This document shows positions 26,273 through 34,635 of a DNA stretch of 64,000 nucleotides, one piece after another. A program made the position numbers and the translations under genes. Numbering within the stretch: position 1 is the first letter of the stretch; every line of letters starts with the position of its first letter. The stretch lies in the NCBI GenBank assembly GCA_963774305.1, contig CAVZEM010000008.1, positions 186,001 to 250,000 of the forward strand. Reading direction: 5' to 3'. Below the pieces are notes generated by a model, which was not told the origin of the DNA, made no database searches, and worked only from the letters and a program-made list of their open reading frames with translations. The stretch comes from DASUPK01 sp963774305 (GTDB lineage: Bacteria > Actinomycetota > Thermoleophilia > Solirubrobacterales > 70-9).

Positions 26273-26392
26273 AGGCGCCGCCCCCTAGAGTGATCGCGAT
26301 GGCGATCCAACCCACCCGGGTGCTCCCCCCAGCGCGGCGCCAGTCGCAAAGGGCTAGCTAATCGGTACGGTTCACGCGACGGGCAGCGGATC

Positions 26393-27472
26393 ATGAACGA
26401 CGCGATTACGGACGCCGACCAGCCGAGACACCAGGGGGCCGGACCCGGTGGAACGTTCCTGCCTGATGCCAGGTTTGAGGCACTGCTCGAATCCGCGCCC
26501 GACGCGATCGTGATCGTCGACGAACTGGGCCTGATTCAAATCATCAATAGCGAGGCCGAGCTCATGTTCGGCTACCCACGAGCGGAGCTGATCGGCCAGC
26601 CGGTGGAGCTACTCGTGCCTTCCCGCCAGAAGGAGGTCCACACGGAGAACCGGGCCCGGTACACCGCTAAGCCCAAGACTCGCCCCATGGGTGTGGGTCT
26701 GGACCTCGCTGCTCGTCGAAAGGACGGCAGCGAGTTCCCGGTTGAGATCAGCCTCAGTCCCATTCCGACCGACGGCGGGCTGCTGATCACCAGCGTGATC
26801 CGAGACGTGAGCAGCCGCAGACGCCTGGAGGATGCGGCGCTCAGCGCCCGCGCGATCGCGGCGCAGGAGCAAGAACGCCTTCGCGTCGCCCGCGACCTAC
26901 ACGACGAGGTCGCCCAGGCATTGAGCGGGATCGCCCTCGGCCTGGAGCAAGTGGAGTCCGCAGCGGACCTCGAGACGGCGCGCGAGCAGGCGAAGCGGCT
27001 CGGTAACGAGCTCGCAGGGACGATGGGCGAGCTGCGGCGGGTCGTCGAGCACCTTCGCCCCGACGAACTCGCCGAGGTGGGCTTGGCCGCTTCCCTGAAG
27101 CGCATGGCGAACGACCGCCAGAGATCGAATCCGAACATCAAGATCACCTTTCACAGCGATGGAAACGATCGACGCCGTGACCCGGAAGTTGAACTGGCCA
27201 TATACCGAGTCGTGCAGGAGGCATTGACCAACGCGATCAAGCATGCCGACGCCAAGACCATCGAGATTGACTTGGCCGAATCGGATAGCTCGACGACGGC
27301 CAGGGTCCGAGACGACGGGGGTGGATTTGACGTCAAGGCAGGCCGCACGGACGGCCTCGGTCTCGGCGGGATGCGCGAGCGGGCCCGGTTGCTGCGGGGC
27401 GAGCTCGAGATCGACTCCGCTCCAGGCCGTGGGACGGTGGTCGCGCTGCGCCTGCCCGTGGAATCGGCATGA
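26393..27472 (+). CDS. PAS-domain sensor histidine kinase (HisKA_3/NarX type)
   Basis: 359 aa, soluble. A PAS sensor domain (about 25-140: ESAPDAIVIVDELGLIQIIN, with DGSEFPVEIS) is followed by a HisKA_3 dimerisation domain with phospho-acceptor His170 in RDLHDEVAQALSG and an HATPase domain (VVQEALTNAIKHA, GLGLGGMRERARLL). It lacks membrane helices, so it senses a cytoplasmic signal. The family resembles DosS/DevS, though the GAF haem domains of DosS are absent. It overlaps the response regulator by 4 nt (ATGA). Confidence 0.93.
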   Translation: MNDAITDADQPRHQGAGPGGTFLPDARFEALLESAPDAIVIVDELGLIQIINSEAELMFGYPRAELIGQPVELLVPSRQKEVHTENRARYTAKPKTRPMGVGLDLAARRKDGSEFPVEISLSPIPTDGGLLITSVIRDVSSRRRLEDAALSARAIAAQEQERLRVARDLHDEVAQALSGIALGLEQVESAADLETAREQAKRLGNELAGTMGELRRVVEHLRPDELAEVGLAASLKRMANDRQRSNPNIKITFHSDGNDRRRDPEVELAIYRVVQEALTNAIKHADAKTIEIDLAESDSSTTARVRDDGGGFDVKAGRTDGLGLGGMRERARLLRGELEIDSAPGRGTVVALRLPVESA

Positions 27473-28113
27473 CCGAAACTGCGGGTGCGATCGAGATTGT
27501 GGTCGCCGATGATCACCCCGTGGTCCGTGGCGGTCTTCGTGCCGTTCTCGAGGGACAAGAGGACATGGAGGTCGTCGGCGAGGCTGCCGATGTCCAGGAG
27601 GCCATGCGTAAGGTGGGTGCCTTCAAGCCGGACGTTCTCCTGCTCGACCTGATCATGCCCGGCGGCCCTACGGTGGACTCGATCCCGGAGCTGCAGACCA
27701 AGAGCGACAGAACGCGGATTCTCGTCTTGACCATGCAGTCCGAGCCTGTCTTCGCGCGCACGGCGCTCCGCCTCGGGGCCAGCGGATTGATCCTCAAGGA
27801 GACACCGACGGACACCCTGGTCAACGTGGTCAGGCAGGTGGCGAGGGGTGGCACGTATGTCGATCCTGCCGTCGGTACCCGGCTTGCCCGAGAGCCCGAA
27901 TTCGAGGGACCGCCGGACGGATTGAGCAGCCGCGAAGCGCAGATCCTGGGCCTCGTCGCCCTCGGGCTCACCAACCAGGAGATCGCCGACAAGCTCTTCA
28001 TCAGCGTGCGGACAGTCGAGGCACACCGCACCCACATCCAGCAGAAGATGGACTTCAACTCACGCGCCGAGCTGGTGCGCTACGCACTCGACCATCGGCT
28101 GACCGAGGAATAG
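27469..28113 (+). CDS. NarL/LuxR-family response regulator (DosR-like)
   Basis: 214 aa. Receiver domain with VVADDHPVVRGGLRAVL, phospho-acceptor Asp60 in LLLDLIMPGG, Thr/Lys switch residues (LTMQ, LKE), and a C-terminal LuxR helix-turn-helix (LSSREAQILGLVALGLTNQE, then SVRTVEAHRTHIQQK). It partners the PAS kinase and is the obvious candidate regulator of the nearby stress genes, in the way DosR regulates hspX, usp and ctpF in mycobacteria. Confidence 0.93.
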   Translation: MTETAGAIEIVVADDHPVVRGGLRAVLEGQEDMEVVGEAADVQEAMRKVGAFKPDVLLLDLIMPGGPTVDSIPELQTKSDRTRILVLTMQSEPVFARTALRLGASGLILKETPTDTLVNVVRQVARGGTYVDPAVGTRLAREPEFEGPPDGLSSREAQILGLVALGLTNQEIADKLFISVRTVEAHRTHIQQKMDFNSRAELVRYALDHRLTEE

Positions 28114-28145
28114 CAGCGCGGCGTCTCCGTGCTGGCCACTAACGC

Positions 28146-28164
28146 GGATACGTGGCCGGCCACG
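28146..28164. promoter_or_regulatory. Perfect 14-bp palindrome upstream of hsp20 (candidate operator)
   Basis: CGTGGCCGGCCACG at 28151-28164 is an exact palindrome centred about 64 bp before the hsp20 start, inside a 108-bp promoter region directly after the response regulator gene. Read on the minus strand with its left flank it gives GGCCACGTATCC (28157-28146), close to GGCCACGGATCC upstream of the histidine kinase. A LuxR-type dimer binding site is plausible. Confidence 0.4.
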
Positions 28165-28221
28165 ATGACCGTCGGCTCGTGCCTGCCTACGGTCCCTCTC
28201 GCACCAGCAAGGAGGCTTGAA

Positions 28222-28650
28222 ATGGATAGGTCGATGACGCCCTGGCATCCGATCGCCGATTTGAGCGAGCTGCTCGACCAGGCGATTTCCCGATTCGGCA
28301 ACGGCGACGGCTGGAACCCACGGATCGACGTGGTCAAGAAGAACGGCGAGCTCCTCCTGCGAGCCGACCTGCCGGGTGTGAAGCCGGACGAGATCAAGGT
28401 CGAGGTGGAGGACGGAGTCCTCACCGTCTCGGGTGAGCACGACGAAAAGACCGAGAAGAAGACGGAGCGCTACCTGCGTCGCGAGCGGAGCTACGGCTCC
28501 TTCTCACGCTCAATGGCCCTCCCCGAGGGAGTGGAGTCCGACGACATCAAGGCGACCACGGACAAAGGGGTGCTCGAGCTGAGGATCCCCATCTCGACAC
28601 CGAAGGAGAAACCGGCCAAGACCGTCAAGGTGGAGTCGAAGGCCGCGTAG
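28222..28650 (+). CDS. Hsp20 / alpha-crystallin small heat shock protein
   Basis: 142 aa from the ATG at 28222, with GGAGG ten bases upstream; an earlier ATG at 28129 would place the promoter palindrome inside the gene and is unlikely. Alpha-crystallin domain at about residues 32-130: RIDVVKKNGELLLRADLPGV, GVLTVSGEH and SRSMALPEGVESDDIKATTD, GVLELRIP. An ATP-independent chaperone that binds unfolding proteins, matching HspX/Acr of the DosR regulon in its context. Confidence 0.95.
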   Translation: MDRSMTPWHPIADLSELLDQAISRFGNGDGWNPRIDVVKKNGELLLRADLPGVKPDEIKVEVEDGVLTVSGEHDEKTEKKTERYLRRERSYGSFSRSMALPEGVESDDIKATTDKGVLELRIPISTPKEKPAKTVKVESKAA

Positions 28651-28682
28651 GTCAACCTGCGGGACTACCCAAGGAGAGCCAG

Positions 28683-28883
28683 ATGTCAGTAGCGAAAGTG
28701 ATCGAGATCAACGCGGCCTCGAACGAGAGCTTCGAGGACGCGATCAACGCCGGAATCTCGAAGGCAAGCGAGACGGTTCACAACATCCGCGGCGCCTGGG
28801 TCAAGGAGCAGCAGGTGACCGTCGACGACGGCAAGATCGCCGAGTACCGGGTTGACCTCAAGGTCAGCTTCGTGCTCGACTAG
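28683..28883 (+). CDS. Dodecin (flavin-binding protein)
   Basis: 66 aa, usual dodecin length. KVIEINAASNESFEDAIN, KASETVHNIRGAWVKEQQ and YRVDLKVSFVLD match the family; Trp39 is in the flavin-stacking position. Dodecins form dodecamers that store or buffer flavins and limit phototoxic or redox damage. The ribosome binding site AAGGAGAG is just upstream, and the gene is 32 bp behind hsp20, probably in the same transcript. Confidence 0.95.
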   Translation: MSVAKVIEINAASNESFEDAINAGISKASETVHNIRGAWVKEQQVTVDDGKIAEYRVDLKVSFVLD

Positions 28884-28892
28884 ATCAGCCCT

Positions 28893-29120
28893 ATGGAGTT
28901 CGATGCATACGACCTCGTTGAGTTGACCGAGTCAGTCGCGGACCATGCAGCCGGCGACAGAGGGACGGTGGTGCTCACCGGACCAGGACACGTTCTCGTC
29001 GATTTCTCCAGGTCTGATCACCACCAGCCGAACGAGCATGACGCGGTGAATGTGAGGACCGTGTCGCTGCGGCTGATCGAGCGTCGCCGAGAGCAGCAGC
29101 TGCCCGGGGCCCGAAGCTAG
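28893..29120 (+). CDS. Small DUF4926-like protein
   Basis: 75 aa, 9 bp after dodecin. YDLVELTESVADHAAGDRGT and VVLTGPGHVLVDFSRSD fit the small SH3-like beta-barrel pattern (D-x-V-x-L ... G-x-x-G-T-V-V), similar to DUF4926. Function unknown; probably co-transcribed with hsp20 and dodecin. Confidence 0.7.
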   Translation: MEFDAYDLVELTESVADHAAGDRGTVVLTGPGHVLVDFSRSDHHQPNEHDAVNVRTVSLRLIERRREQQLPGARS

Positions 29121-29129
29121 GGCCTCCGA

Positions 29130-30371
29130 ATGCCAGACAGCGATTCCGGACATCCGCGCGCCGTCATCGTCGGCGGCGGCGTTGCCGGACTGGAAGCGCT
29201 GCTTGCGCTGCATGCCCTCGCCGGCGCGCGCACGGAACTCGTCCTCGTCTCCCCGGATCCGGACTTTCTCTATAAGCCTCTGCTCGTCGAGGAGCCCTTT
29301 GGCCTCGAGCCCGCGGAGCGGCACGAGCTGGCGCCCCTGGCGGCTGAACTGGACGCCAGCTTCATCCTGCAGCGGGTCACGCGGATCGACCCGGAGCGTC
29401 ACCACGTCGAGCTTGCCGACGGCTCGACCATCGACTACGCGTACTTGGTCGTTTGCACCGGCGGGCGGTTCCACCCCGCCCTTGACAGTGCGACAACGTT
29501 TCCATCCCGCGAGCCGTTCCGAATCGACCAGCTCCTCGGCCGCTTCGACGGCGCCCCGCGGACGATTGCCTTCGTGGTCCCGGCGGGTGTGGCCTGGGCG
29601 CTTCCGCTCTACGAGATCGCAATGATGACCGCCCGTCGTATCCGGGAGCTCGGCCTGCACGACACTCAGCTCAGGCTGATCACCCCGGAGGAGGCACCGC
29701 TTGCAATCTTCGGCAGCGCCGCGAGCGACGCCGTAGGCGATTTGCTTGCGGCGCGCGGAATAGAGGTTGAGTCGAGCGCCCACGTCGTCGCCGAGGAAGA
29801 CGAGGGGCTCAGTGTCGACCCTGGGAATCGCCCAATCGAGGCCCAGCTGGTCATCGCGCTCCCCGAGATGAGCGGGCCTGAGATCGACGGGCTTCCAAGC
29901 GACCGGCGCGGATTCATCCCGATCGACGAGCACGCGCGGGTCGTCGGCGTGGAGGACGTCTACGCGGCGGGAGACGCGACGAACTTCCCGATCAAGCAGG
30001 GTGGGCTCGCCACCCAGCAGGCCGATGCCGCGGCCCAGCACATCGCCAGTCGGCTGGGCGCCGAAATCTCCCCCGAGCCCTTTCACCCGGTGCTGCGCGG
30101 CCAGCTGCTCACCGGGGAAGAGTCTCTTCACCTGAGCAGCGACGTGACCGAGGAGGGCGGAGAAGGGATGGTCTCGCCCGACCAGCTTTGGTGGCCCGCC
30201 CACAAGATCAGTGCCCGCTATCTGGCCCCGCTGCTCGAACACGGCGAGGAGGGCTTCGCCGAGCCGGAACCTCCCCGACGTACGCTCGACGTCGAGGTCT
30301 CGCTCCCCAAGGAATGGCACCGGGAGCCGATGGCGCTTGACCCGCACCACGCCTCGCACATCAGCTCATAG
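29130..30371 (+). CDS. NDH-2/SQR-like FAD-dependent oxidoreductase
   Basis: 413 aa. FAD-binding Rossmann motif VIVGGGVAGLEALLAL (residues 12-27), FLYKPLLVEEPFG, and the second flavin motif VYAAGDATNFPIKQGGLAT. There is no redox Cys pair where sulfide:quinone reductases have theirs, so NADH- or other quinone reductase-like activity is more likely. A paralogue with the same domain ends is at 62463-63827. It lies 9 bp after the DUF4926-like gene and ahead of two UspA genes, in an apparent stress operon. Confidence 0.88.
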   Translation: MPDSDSGHPRAVIVGGGVAGLEALLALHALAGARTELVLVSPDPDFLYKPLLVEEPFGLEPAERHELAPLAAELDASFILQRVTRIDPERHHVELADGSTIDYAYLVVCTGGRFHPALDSATTFPSREPFRIDQLLGRFDGAPRTIAFVVPAGVAWALPLYEIAMMTARRIRELGLHDTQLRLITPEEAPLAIFGSAASDAVGDLLAARGIEVESSAHVVAEEDEGLSVDPGNRPIEAQLVIALPEMSGPEIDGLPSDRRGFIPIDEHARVVGVEDVYAAGDATNFPIKQGGLATQQADAAAQHIASRLGAEISPEPFHPVLRGQLLTGEESLHLSSDVTEEGGEGMVSPDQLWWPAHKISARYLAPLLEHGEEGFAEPEPPRRTLDVEVSLPKEWHREPMALDPHHASHISS

Positions 30372-30399
30372 CCCGCACCCCGCTCGAAAGGAGAAACAC

Positions 30400-30882
30400 G
30401 TGACGCCCGACAACCCTTCAGGCGATAGCCCGGTCCTGATCGCCTACGACGGCTCGGATCACGCCAAGGCGGCGATAGCGCAAGCAGGCGAGCTGCTCCG
30501 CACGCCCAGAGCCGCGGTTGTCCTCTCGGTCTTCGAGCCCTTGGGCGGGATCCCCTTCTGGGGAGTTGCATACCCCAGGGTGCCCCCGAACTTCGTCGAG
30601 GAGGTCCAACAGCAGGCAGGCAAGGTCGCCGAGGAGGGCGCGGCCTTGGCGAGGGAGGCCGGCTTCGACGCAGAGGCGGCGGTGGTCGAAGGCACGCCGG
30701 TTTGGCAGGGGATCATCGAGGTGGCGAAGGATCGTGACGCCGGGATGATCGTGATGGGCTCGCACGGGCGAAGTGGGATCAGCTACGTCGCAATGGGGAG
30801 CGTCGCGACCGCTGTGGCGCATCATGCCACCGCCCCGGTCTTGATCTGCCGCCTCGCGAACAGCTTAGGGTCCGCTCGATGA
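30400..30882 (+). CDS. Universal stress protein (UspA family)
   Basis: 160 aa from the GTG at 30400, with AAAGGAG upstream. VLIAYDGSDHAKAAIAQA at the N-terminus and the ATP-binding motif GSHGRSGISYVAMGSVA near the C-terminus. ATP-binding members of this family act in stress survival and dormancy. It overlaps the next UspA gene by 4 nt (ATGA). Confidence 0.94.
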   Translation: MTPDNPSGDSPVLIAYDGSDHAKAAIAQAGELLRTPRAAVVLSVFEPLGGIPFWGVAYPRVPPNFVEEVQQQAGKVAEEGAALAREAGFDAEAAVVEGTPVWQGIIEVAKDRDAGMIVMGSHGRSGISYVAMGSVATAVAHHATAPVLICRLANSLGSAR

Positions 30883-31391
30883 GTCCCGGCTCCGAGAGCT
30901 CGGAAACCCGGAAGCGCCCGCTCCTCCTCTGCTACGACGGTTCCCCCGATTCGATCGAGGCGATCGAGCTGGCCGGGGAGCTGATCGGCGGGGGGCCCGC
31001 ACTGGTCCTTAACGTCTGGCTGCCGCCCTCCGCCCTGATCTTGGCGGGAAGGATCGTCGCCGACAGCCATCCCCTTGCCCCGGCGATCGCCGAGTTCGAT
31101 GACGCAGCGCATGAGGACGCCGAGCGGATTGCGGCTGAGGGCGCCGGAGCGGCCTCAAGGGTTGGATTCGAAGCGACGCCTTTGACCGAGCGCGCAGGCC
31201 ATGGGGTCTGGCGGGCGATCGTCCAGGTCGCCGATGAGCACGACGCGCGGGCGGTGATAGTCGGATCCCACGGCCGCTCCGCAGCTGCTTCAGCCGTGCT
31301 CGGCAGCGTCTCCCACGGCGTCGTCAACCACTGCGCTCGGCCGGTCCTGGTGGCGCCGTGCAGCGGCGATCACCTGGATGCGGAGGACTGA
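30879..31391 (+). CDS. Universal stress protein (UspA family)
   Basis: 170 aa. LLLCYDGSPDSIEAIELAGEL at the start and GSHGRSAAASAVLGSVSHG as the nucleotide-binding loop. Translationally coupled to the preceding UspA gene; the two are probably tandem paralogues. Its end overlaps the membrane-protein gene by 14 nt. Confidence 0.94.
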   Translation: MSPGSESSETRKRPLLLCYDGSPDSIEAIELAGELIGGGPALVLNVWLPPSALILAGRIVADSHPLAPAIAEFDDAAHEDAERIAAEGAGAASRVGFEATPLTERAGHGVWRAIVQVADEHDARAVIVGSHGRSAAASAVLGSVSHGVVNHCARPVLVAPCSGDHLDAED

Positions 31392-32442
31392 GCGCGGAGC
31401 CTCCTCCGGGATGAAAGCCCGGCGTCAGACCGCGCCGATTCCGACCGGAAGGACACTGCTTCTTATCGCCGTCCTGGTCGTCGTCACGATCGGGGGGCTG
31501 TACGTCCTGTTGCCCGCGCTGGCGGGCTTGAAGAGCACCTGGAGCCGGGTTTCGCAAGGCGACGTCCTTTGGCTGGTCGCCGCCGCCGGGTTCGAGGCTC
31601 TGTCGTTCCTCTCATACATCGTCGCCTTCCGTGGCGTGTTCAGCGGTGGGTCCACCCATATCAGCTGGCGCGACGGCTACCGGATCACGATGGCTGGCGT
31701 CGTCGCCACGCGGTTGCTCGCGACCGCGGGGGCCGGCGGCATCGTCCTCACCGTCTGGGCGCTTGACCGCGCTGGGATGCCGCGCCGCGAGATCGCATCA
31801 AGGGAGGCAACCTTCCTGGTCCTCCTGTATGGCCTGTACATGACCGCCCTGGTAGTCGTCGGCGTTGGGCTTCGGACCGGTGTCCTGCCGGGCCCCCAGT
31901 CCTTTGGCCTCACGGTCGTTCCGGCACTGTTCGGTGCCGCTGTGATCGCAGTGTCTGTTGCCGCGATGATCTTCGCTGGTGATCTTGAAAGTGCGGCCGA
32001 CAGGTTCAAGAGCGCTTCAGGCCAGTTCGCCCGCACAGTCCGGGCCGCCGCCACGGCCCCAGCCACGCTGGCGGCTGGCGTCAAGGGCATGCTCTCACTG
32101 ACGCGGGCGCGCAAGCCGGAGCTGCTGGGCGCGGTCGGATGGTGGGCGTTCGACATAGCCGTGTTGTTCGCCTCTCTCCGCGCCTTTGGAGGACACCCGG
32201 AGTTCTCGATCGTCGTAATGGCCTATTTCGTCGGGATGCTGGCCAACACGCTCCCCGTCCCCGGCGGGATCGGCGCTGTCGATGGCGGAATGATCGGCGC
32301 GCTGATCGGATTCGGCGTGGACGCTGGGCTGGCGATCGTCGCTGTTCTCACCTATCGCCTGTTCTCCTTCTGGCTGCCGATCGTCCCCGGCGTGATCGCC
32401 TACGTCCAGTTGGTCCGGGAGGAACCCGCGCCAAGCGGCTAA
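31378..32442 (+). CDS. UPF0104 / lysylphosphatidylglycerol synthase TM-type membrane protein
   Basis: 354 aa with about eight hydrophobic helices. Family features are GGIVLTVWALDRAGMPRREI, reaching into a loop, and NTLPVPGGIGAVDGGMIGAL near the C-terminus, as in the flippase-like UPF0104/AglD group. There is no C-terminal aminoacyl transfer domain, so it is not a full MprF. An alternative ATG is at 31411. It is the last gene of the kinase-hsp20-usp run; the DUF2090 gene converges on it with a 4-nt overlap. Confidence 0.85.
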   Translation: MRRTERGASSGMKARRQTAPIPTGRTLLLIAVLVVVTIGGLYVLLPALAGLKSTWSRVSQGDVLWLVAAAGFEALSFLSYIVAFRGVFSGGSTHISWRDGYRITMAGVVATRLLATAGAGGIVLTVWALDRAGMPRREIASREATFLVLLYGLYMTALVVVGVGLRTGVLPGPQSFGLTVVPALFGAAVIAVSVAAMIFAGDLESAADRFKSASGQFARTVRAAATAPATLAAGVKGMLSLTRARKPELLGAVGWWAFDIAVLFASLRAFGGHPEFSIVVMAYFVGMLANTLPVPGGIGAVDGGMIGALIGFGVDAGLAIVAVLTYRLFSFWLPIVPGVIAYVQLVREEPAPSG

Positions 32443-33362
32443 GCCGCGGCCGCTATGGCGCCTGTGTACACGTCGATGAAGCGGAGGTAGTTGTCGGCAA
32501 TCTGCGAGGCCGCGTCCTCGCGGGAAGAGCTGCCGTCGATCCAGCCCTCGAGCGGATCGCCCCAAATCGATCGACCGATTGCGAACCCGACGTATCCCTC
32601 CACCGGAGCGCCCTGGCGCAGCCAGTGATCGACCTTGTCGTCGTCGGCTCCGCGTCCGAGCACCACGCAGACGACGCCGTCGCGTCCACCCGCTCGGCAC
32701 TGGGCTGCGATTCGCTCGCAGTCCGTCCGCTCGTCAACGCCCTCGATCTTCCAGATGTCGGACTCGACGCCGACGTCCTGCAGCTCGGCGATCGCGCGGA
32801 TCATCAGGTCCGGACGGAGTTCGGCGTCGTAGCGGTCCGCATCCCCGTCCACCGCCGCGAGCTGCGCCTCCTCGGCGGGGACCAGCAGCTCGAAGAGGAG
32901 CTTGCGATCGTGCTCATGCAGCCAGTCCGAGAGGCGCTGCAGGCGCTCGGCCTGCCTCTCGTTCATCTCGGTGTCTCCGTCGGGGTTGTACCGGACGAGG
33001 ACCTTCGAGAAATCGGGGTCGTAGCGCTCGATGTGGGCGCCGAATTCGTCGCCGTACTCGAAGTCGAACTCCTTCTGGCCGCTCTTCTCCACCGGCATCG
33101 CGAGCTTGATGCCGCGGGCCTTGGCCTGTTGGGGCACCTCCGTCGGGGCCCCGAACTGTTCGTCCACGAGCGCCCCGGTTACCGACGGATCGGCGCCACG
33201 CGCGAGCGCGACCTCGATCCCTTCGAAGATCAGGAGCTTGCCGTCCGCGAAGCGTTGGTTGTCCTTGGCCGTGGGATCGCCTTCGACACCGAACCGCTTC
33301 GTGAACGATCCGCGGTGATCGAACGCGAGGATGTAGAGGTTGCCGCTGTAGCCCAGGTCCAT
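32439..33362 (-). CDS. DUF2090 aldolase-like protein (IolC C-terminal type)
   Basis: 307 aa from the ATG at 33362, 4 nt after the M50 protease stop. An apparent 436-aa frame extending upstream overlaps the protease gene in another frame and is not real. NLYILAFDHRGSFTKRFG is the family start; DUF2090 is found alone or fused to IolC and is thought to be a class I aldolase-type TIM barrel (2-deoxy-5-keto-gluconate-6-phosphate aldolase). FELLVPAEEAQLAAVDGD and IWKIEGVDE fit. Other inositol genes were not seen, apart from an inositol-phosphatase-like gene at 39877. Confidence 0.85.
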   Translation of the reverse strand: MDLGYSGNLYILAFDHRGSFTKRFGVEGDPTAKDNQRFADGKLLIFEGIEVALARGADPSVTGALVDEQFGAPTEVPQQAKARGIKLAMPVEKSGQKEFDFEYGDEFGAHIERYDPDFSKVLVRYNPDGDTEMNERQAERLQRLSDWLHEHDRKLLFELLVPAEEAQLAAVDGDADRYDAELRPDLMIRAIAELQDVGVESDIWKIEGVDERTDCERIAAQCRAGGRDGVVCVVLGRGADDDKVDHWLRQGAPVEGYVGFAIGRSIWGDPLEGWIDGSSSREDAASQIADNYLRFIDVYTGAIAAAA

Positions 33363-33366
33363 GAGC

Positions 33367-34524
33367 TCAGGCAATCCGCTTCGTTCGGATTGGTACGACG
33401 GACCCGTGATTGTCGAGCATCCGCCGCGCTCGCACGGCGCGCTCGATTGCCGTCGCGGAAAGGATCCCGATCTCGCCATCGTGGCAGCGGACGACGGCGC
33501 GCCGATGCCGCTGGAAGGCGGGGTTGGCAAGCAGCTGTTCGATGGTGACGTCCTCATCGACGAAGATGGACGGGTCACGTTCGGCGAGATCGCCGACGCG
33601 GCTCCTTTCCCTGCGCTCCGAGGGGAGCGCCTCGACCTGGTCGATGCTGAGCAGGCCCACTGGCTTTCCCCCGTCGACGACTGGAAAGGCGTGATAACCG
33701 AGCAGGGCAAACGAATCGCGCAATGCGTTCGCGACCGTGACGTCCGCATCGAGCGTCGCCGCCGGCACTGCCATGACCCGCCGCAACCCGAGCCCCTTGA
33801 AGGTCGACTGCAGCGCGACGCTTCTCTCCTCCGCCTTCCCCGCCACGATCAGGAAGAGGCCGATCAGGCCGAGCCAGAGAAGCCCTGGAGCTCCAGCGAA
33901 GACGCCGAGAAACCCGAGCGTGACCATGCCGTAGCCGAAGCCGCGCCCAACCCGGGCGGCTCGGGCCGTCGCCCGCTCGAAGCTCCCCGTTCGCTGCCAG
34001 AGGAGGGAGCGCAGTACCCGCCCACCGTCTAGCGGGAACGCCGGCATCATGTTGAAGACGAGGATCGCTGTGTTGATCAGGGCCTGATAGGCGAGTAGGG
34101 CGATCACGGCATCCGGCGTGGATGAGGGCAGGGCGACTGCGGCCAGCCAGAAGACACCCGCGATCACGACTGTGACGCACGGGCCGGCGAGTGCGAACCT
34201 AAGCTCCTCCTCCGGGCGGTGGGCGGCGCCCTTCATTTTCGCCACCCCACCGAGCAGCCAGAGCTCGATCCCCTCGATCTCAACCCCGTAGCGGCGTGCT
34301 ACGACCGCGTGGCCTAGCTCGTGCAGGAGGATGCTGGCGAAGAGGAGCAGCGCGCTCGCCAGGCCGAGCCCGTAGGCGGCAGCCGGTGCGATCCCGGAGA
34401 CCTCGTCCGGGTAGTAGGTGCTGCCAAGGGACCAGGTGATCAGCGCGACGATCACCAGCCAAAGCGGATGAATGCTGATCGGAATGCCCGCGAGCCGGCC
34501 GATCTTGAGATCACCGCCGAACAT
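33367..34524 (-). CDS. Site-2 protease (M50) with two CBS domains, Rip3-like
   Basis: 385 aa from the ATG at 34524. Membrane metalloprotease: zinc motif HELGH in LLHELGHAVVARRYG and the second ligand motif NMMPAFPLDGGRVL, within about six helices (residues 1-215). Two CBS domains follow (VMAVPAATLDADVTVANALR..., then RDPSIFVDEDVTIEQLL), probably sensing adenylates. The same architecture occurs in Rv2625c (rip3) of the DosR regulon. The gene is divergent from the P-type ATPases. Confidence 0.93.
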   Translation of the reverse strand: MFGGDLKIGRLAGIPISIHPLWLVIVALITWSLGSTYYPDEVSGIAPAAAYGLGLASALLLFASILLHELGHAVVARRYGVEIEGIELWLLGGVAKMKGAAHRPEEELRFALAGPCVTVVIAGVFWLAAVALPSSTPDAVIALLAYQALINTAILVFNMMPAFPLDGGRVLRSLLWQRTGSFERATARAARVGRGFGYGMVTLGFLGVFAGAPGLLWLGLIGLFLIVAGKAEERSVALQSTFKGLGLRRVMAVPAATLDADVTVANALRDSFALLGYHAFPVVDGGKPVGLLSIDQVEALPSERRERSRVGDLAERDPSIFVDEDVTIEQLLANPAFQRHRRAVVRCHDGEIGILSATAIERAVRARRMLDNHGSVVPIRTKRIA

Positions 34525-34567
34525 GCCCCCAGGATATTCCCGCGACCCGTGCCTGGCATCGCCCGCC

Positions 34568-34587
34568 GCCACGGATCGCCATCCGTG
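34568..34587. promoter_or_regulatory. Inverted repeat between the M50 protease and P-type ATPase genes (candidate operator)
   Basis: CACGGAT (34570-34576) and ATCCGTG (34581-34587) form a perfect 7-bp inverted repeat with a 4-nt spacer, in the 111-bp divergent promoter region. The left arm, GCCACGGATC, also occurs in the DUF2267/kinase intergenic region at 26262-26271. A shared regulator is possible. Confidence 0.35.
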
Positions 34588-34635
34588 CTCACCACCTAGC
34601 CAGGCGGTGCCGGCAGCGGTCATCGTGTCCGAGAA

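Noticed and set aside
32439..33749. 436-aa version of the DUF2090 protein
   Set aside because: The extra N-terminal 129 residues are Ser/Arg-rich and lie antisense-frame within the M50-CBS gene; homology starts at the ATG at 33362.
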